NCBI GenBank assembly: GCA_963681505.1
Contig: OY811976.1
Span: forward strand, 6,004,003-6,068,002
Length of the DNA: 64,000 nucleotides
Reading direction: 5' to 3'
Source: Eunapius fragilis
Lineage: Eukaryota; Porifera; Demospongiae; Spongillida; Spongillidae
Position 1 is the first letter of the stretch. Each line of letters starts with the position of its first letter. The position numbers and the translations under genes were made by a program. This document shows positions 62,501 to 64,000 of this stretch, in pieces. The notes beneath the pieces were generated by a model. That model made no database searches. It was not told the origin of the DNA and saw only the letters and a list, made by a program, of their open reading frames with translations.

Positions 62501-64000
62501 TTATGAGAAGAGATTTCCAATGCCCACACCAGCACAAGACCAGCCTTGGTGAGGAAGGGAGGGTCAAGCAAAGGGTCGGAGGGATGGATGTCGATACTGC
62601 ATAGTGGGATGCTTTCATATTTAGTTTCGTTACCTTCCCATAGGTTTGGTTTTGACTTTGGTAGTGTCCACTTTGTGCTGATGAGTACTGAGCACAGCTT
62701 CAGTACAGGGTCAGCCCAACTCCAGTACCTTGATGAGCATCTTAGCACTGTGGACCGCTCCAAGACACCATGGCTGATATTTGCTGGTCACAGGTGAACA
62801 ACCACATTGCTGTGTGGATAATGCATTAATATCTCTTCCCCAGACCGATGTACATTGACAGTACCAATTGGAATCTGCCTGATGGTGACCAACCAGTTGC
62901 CCTCTTGCTAAGAGAAAATGTGGAGCCATTGCTCAAGGTATCGATTAATGTCATGTGCACATGCATGTAAGCAGGTGATGTCTGAACATCTCGTGTGCAG
63001 AAAGTATGCAATCTCCCGATATGCTTTAATTTACACTGCTGCTCTTACCTTTCACTGATGTGTCCAGAGTACGTGAAAACATTTACCAATGGAAATGTGA
63101 ATTGTCAATTAAAACATGTAACCCAATGGCAACAGCTGTGATGAGTAGCAACTGCCAACCTCATTTTTCAACTCTTGTAATATTCACCAATATCAAAACA
63201 ACTCTTTCCACTCGTATTGAACAACAACATGGATGAATCTTGCACTCATGTTTGCACATACAGTATGTGTGCTATATATATTGCTTTGTAGGGATTGTTG
63301 CTGTGAAAAGGGGATCTAACGCTTTTCAAACTATTTAGAGATACATGTTCATAGGCAATTCTTTCATATAAGTGTACTGGAATTGGTTTATACATATGGG
63401 AGTTAATTTTTAATTATGTATACATTCCAATGTATGCATAACTTTCCATGGTTCTTTATGGAAAATTAGATCATATGATTAGGTCTCGTTTTGCAGCAGC
63501 AACAATCCCACATGTAAAACAATCATAAGCAGCATTCATCAGTAATCAATTGGAGTGTAGACCAAAAATAAACATTGAAGGTGTCTGATGATATAATCAT
63601 ACCCATTTCCTTGTCATTGAATAGTTTTCTGTCCTAGTTCAATGAGGGAAAAAAACATTGGTGTAGGAAAGGGTGAATTAAAAGGTTCAGTCTGTACTTT
63701 TTCAAGGGGAGAGTAATAAAGATAATTTAAGTGTTTGTCAGTTGTGTTTTTAAATCCTTTTTACACAATTAATTACAAGGAGGAGCAAATAATCCCCTCC
63801 TCCTCCACTCATGCATAGACTTACCAGGTTGTGTTGTAGTTATGACCTCACAGCAGTTTCAGGATATGATACATGTATTGCACAGGAATGTAGGCTAAAT
63901 CCTACATGTATATAATTACTATCATCTCCCCTCAGAAATACAACGTGGATGTAGCCTTCTGGGGCCATCACCACTCCTACCAGCGGTCCTGCCCCGTGTT
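57820..64000 (+). CDS. Purple acid phosphatase, copy B (cut by window end)
   Basis: Paralogue of the gene at 13867-22298 with identical exon lengths: 57820-57937, 57993-58162, 58764-58866, 59355-59463, 59601-59682, 60184-60284, 60533-60657, 61023-61177, 62309-62403, 62456-62548, 62644-62793, 62844-62937 and 63936 to the window end. Signal peptide [19 protein letters not shown]. Metal motifs GDMG, GDISY, GNHE, GHR plus PMY, and GHHHSYQR are all intact in the visible part, and no frame break is seen, so it is likely functional. Protein differences from copy A are few (for example NMDG for NIDG, EPGM retained, TVPPGP for TAPPGP). Introns are alignable but diverged in repeats: intron 8 is larger here (1.1 kb) and intron 12 lacks the retroelement found in copy A. 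The last 1.7 exons and the stop lie beyond the window. Confidence 0.94.
58880..58963. repeat. (CA)n in PAP-B intron 3
   Basis: Sits just after exon 3 at the same place as the shorter tract 14816-14872 in copy A. Intron 4 repeats are likewise matched: 59487-59529 here and 15468-15496 in copy A. Confidence 0.9.
60118..60183. repeat. (CA)n abutting the PAP-B exon 6 acceptor
   Basis: The repeat runs into the splice acceptor (CACACACAAG|GCC), matching copy A. The acceptor has no pyrimidine tract in either gene. Confidence 0.88.

Overview
The window is animal (metazoan) genomic DNA. It has intron-rich genes with short GT-AG introns, a histone H3 gene with a metazoan-type promoter, and domains such as FN3, Ig, ZZ, AMP-binding and purple acid phosphatase. 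Introns and intergenic DNA are packed with CA/TG microsatellites, foldback MITEs and tyrosine-recombinase retroelements. A marine invertebrate, perhaps a sponge, is my best guess from gene compactness and retroelement types; no marker in the window proves it.

Layout, left to right. (1) 1-174: start of a histone H3 gene on the minus strand. (2) 626-9204 (+): a 17-exon gene for a 1327-aa carboxylic-acid-reductase-like enzyme (adenylation, phosphopantetheine carrier, NAD(P)-dependent thioester reductase) with an N-terminal ZZ zinc finger. (3) 10932-13155: two paralogous 192/193-aa coiled-coil genes arranged head to head, with start codons 180 bp apart. (4) 13867-22298 (+): a complete 15-exon purple acid phosphatase gene (560 aa). 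(5) 24256-29358: a nested transposon stack. A foldback MITE is split by a 4821-bp element that carries an intact RAG1-like (Transib/RAG1 superfamily) transposase ORF, has CACAGTG-type ends and is flanked by a 5-bp duplication TGCTG. That element itself contains a 1.2-kb TIR element. (6) 29.3-34.6 kb: gene-poor repeats. (7) 34672-49499 (-): a 12-exon receptor-like gene (signal peptide, Ig-like, FN3, FN3, transmembrane helix, kinase with HGD and DFT motifs). Its FN3 exon has recently been tandemly duplicated and a DIRS-like retroelement lies in its first intron. (8) 49.5-57.8 kb: repeats and MITEs with no recognised gene. (9) 57820-64000 (+): a second purple acid phosphatase gene, a close paralogue of the first, cut off by the window end in exon 13.

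Gene models were built by hand from splice signals and reading-frame phase. In every complete model the summed coding length is an exact multiple of three, which supports the exon boundaries. The genes do not form an obvious pathway. The main exciting item is the RAG1-like element with RSS-heptamer-like ends; next come the ZZ-CAR fusion and the receptor with an unusual kinase domain.
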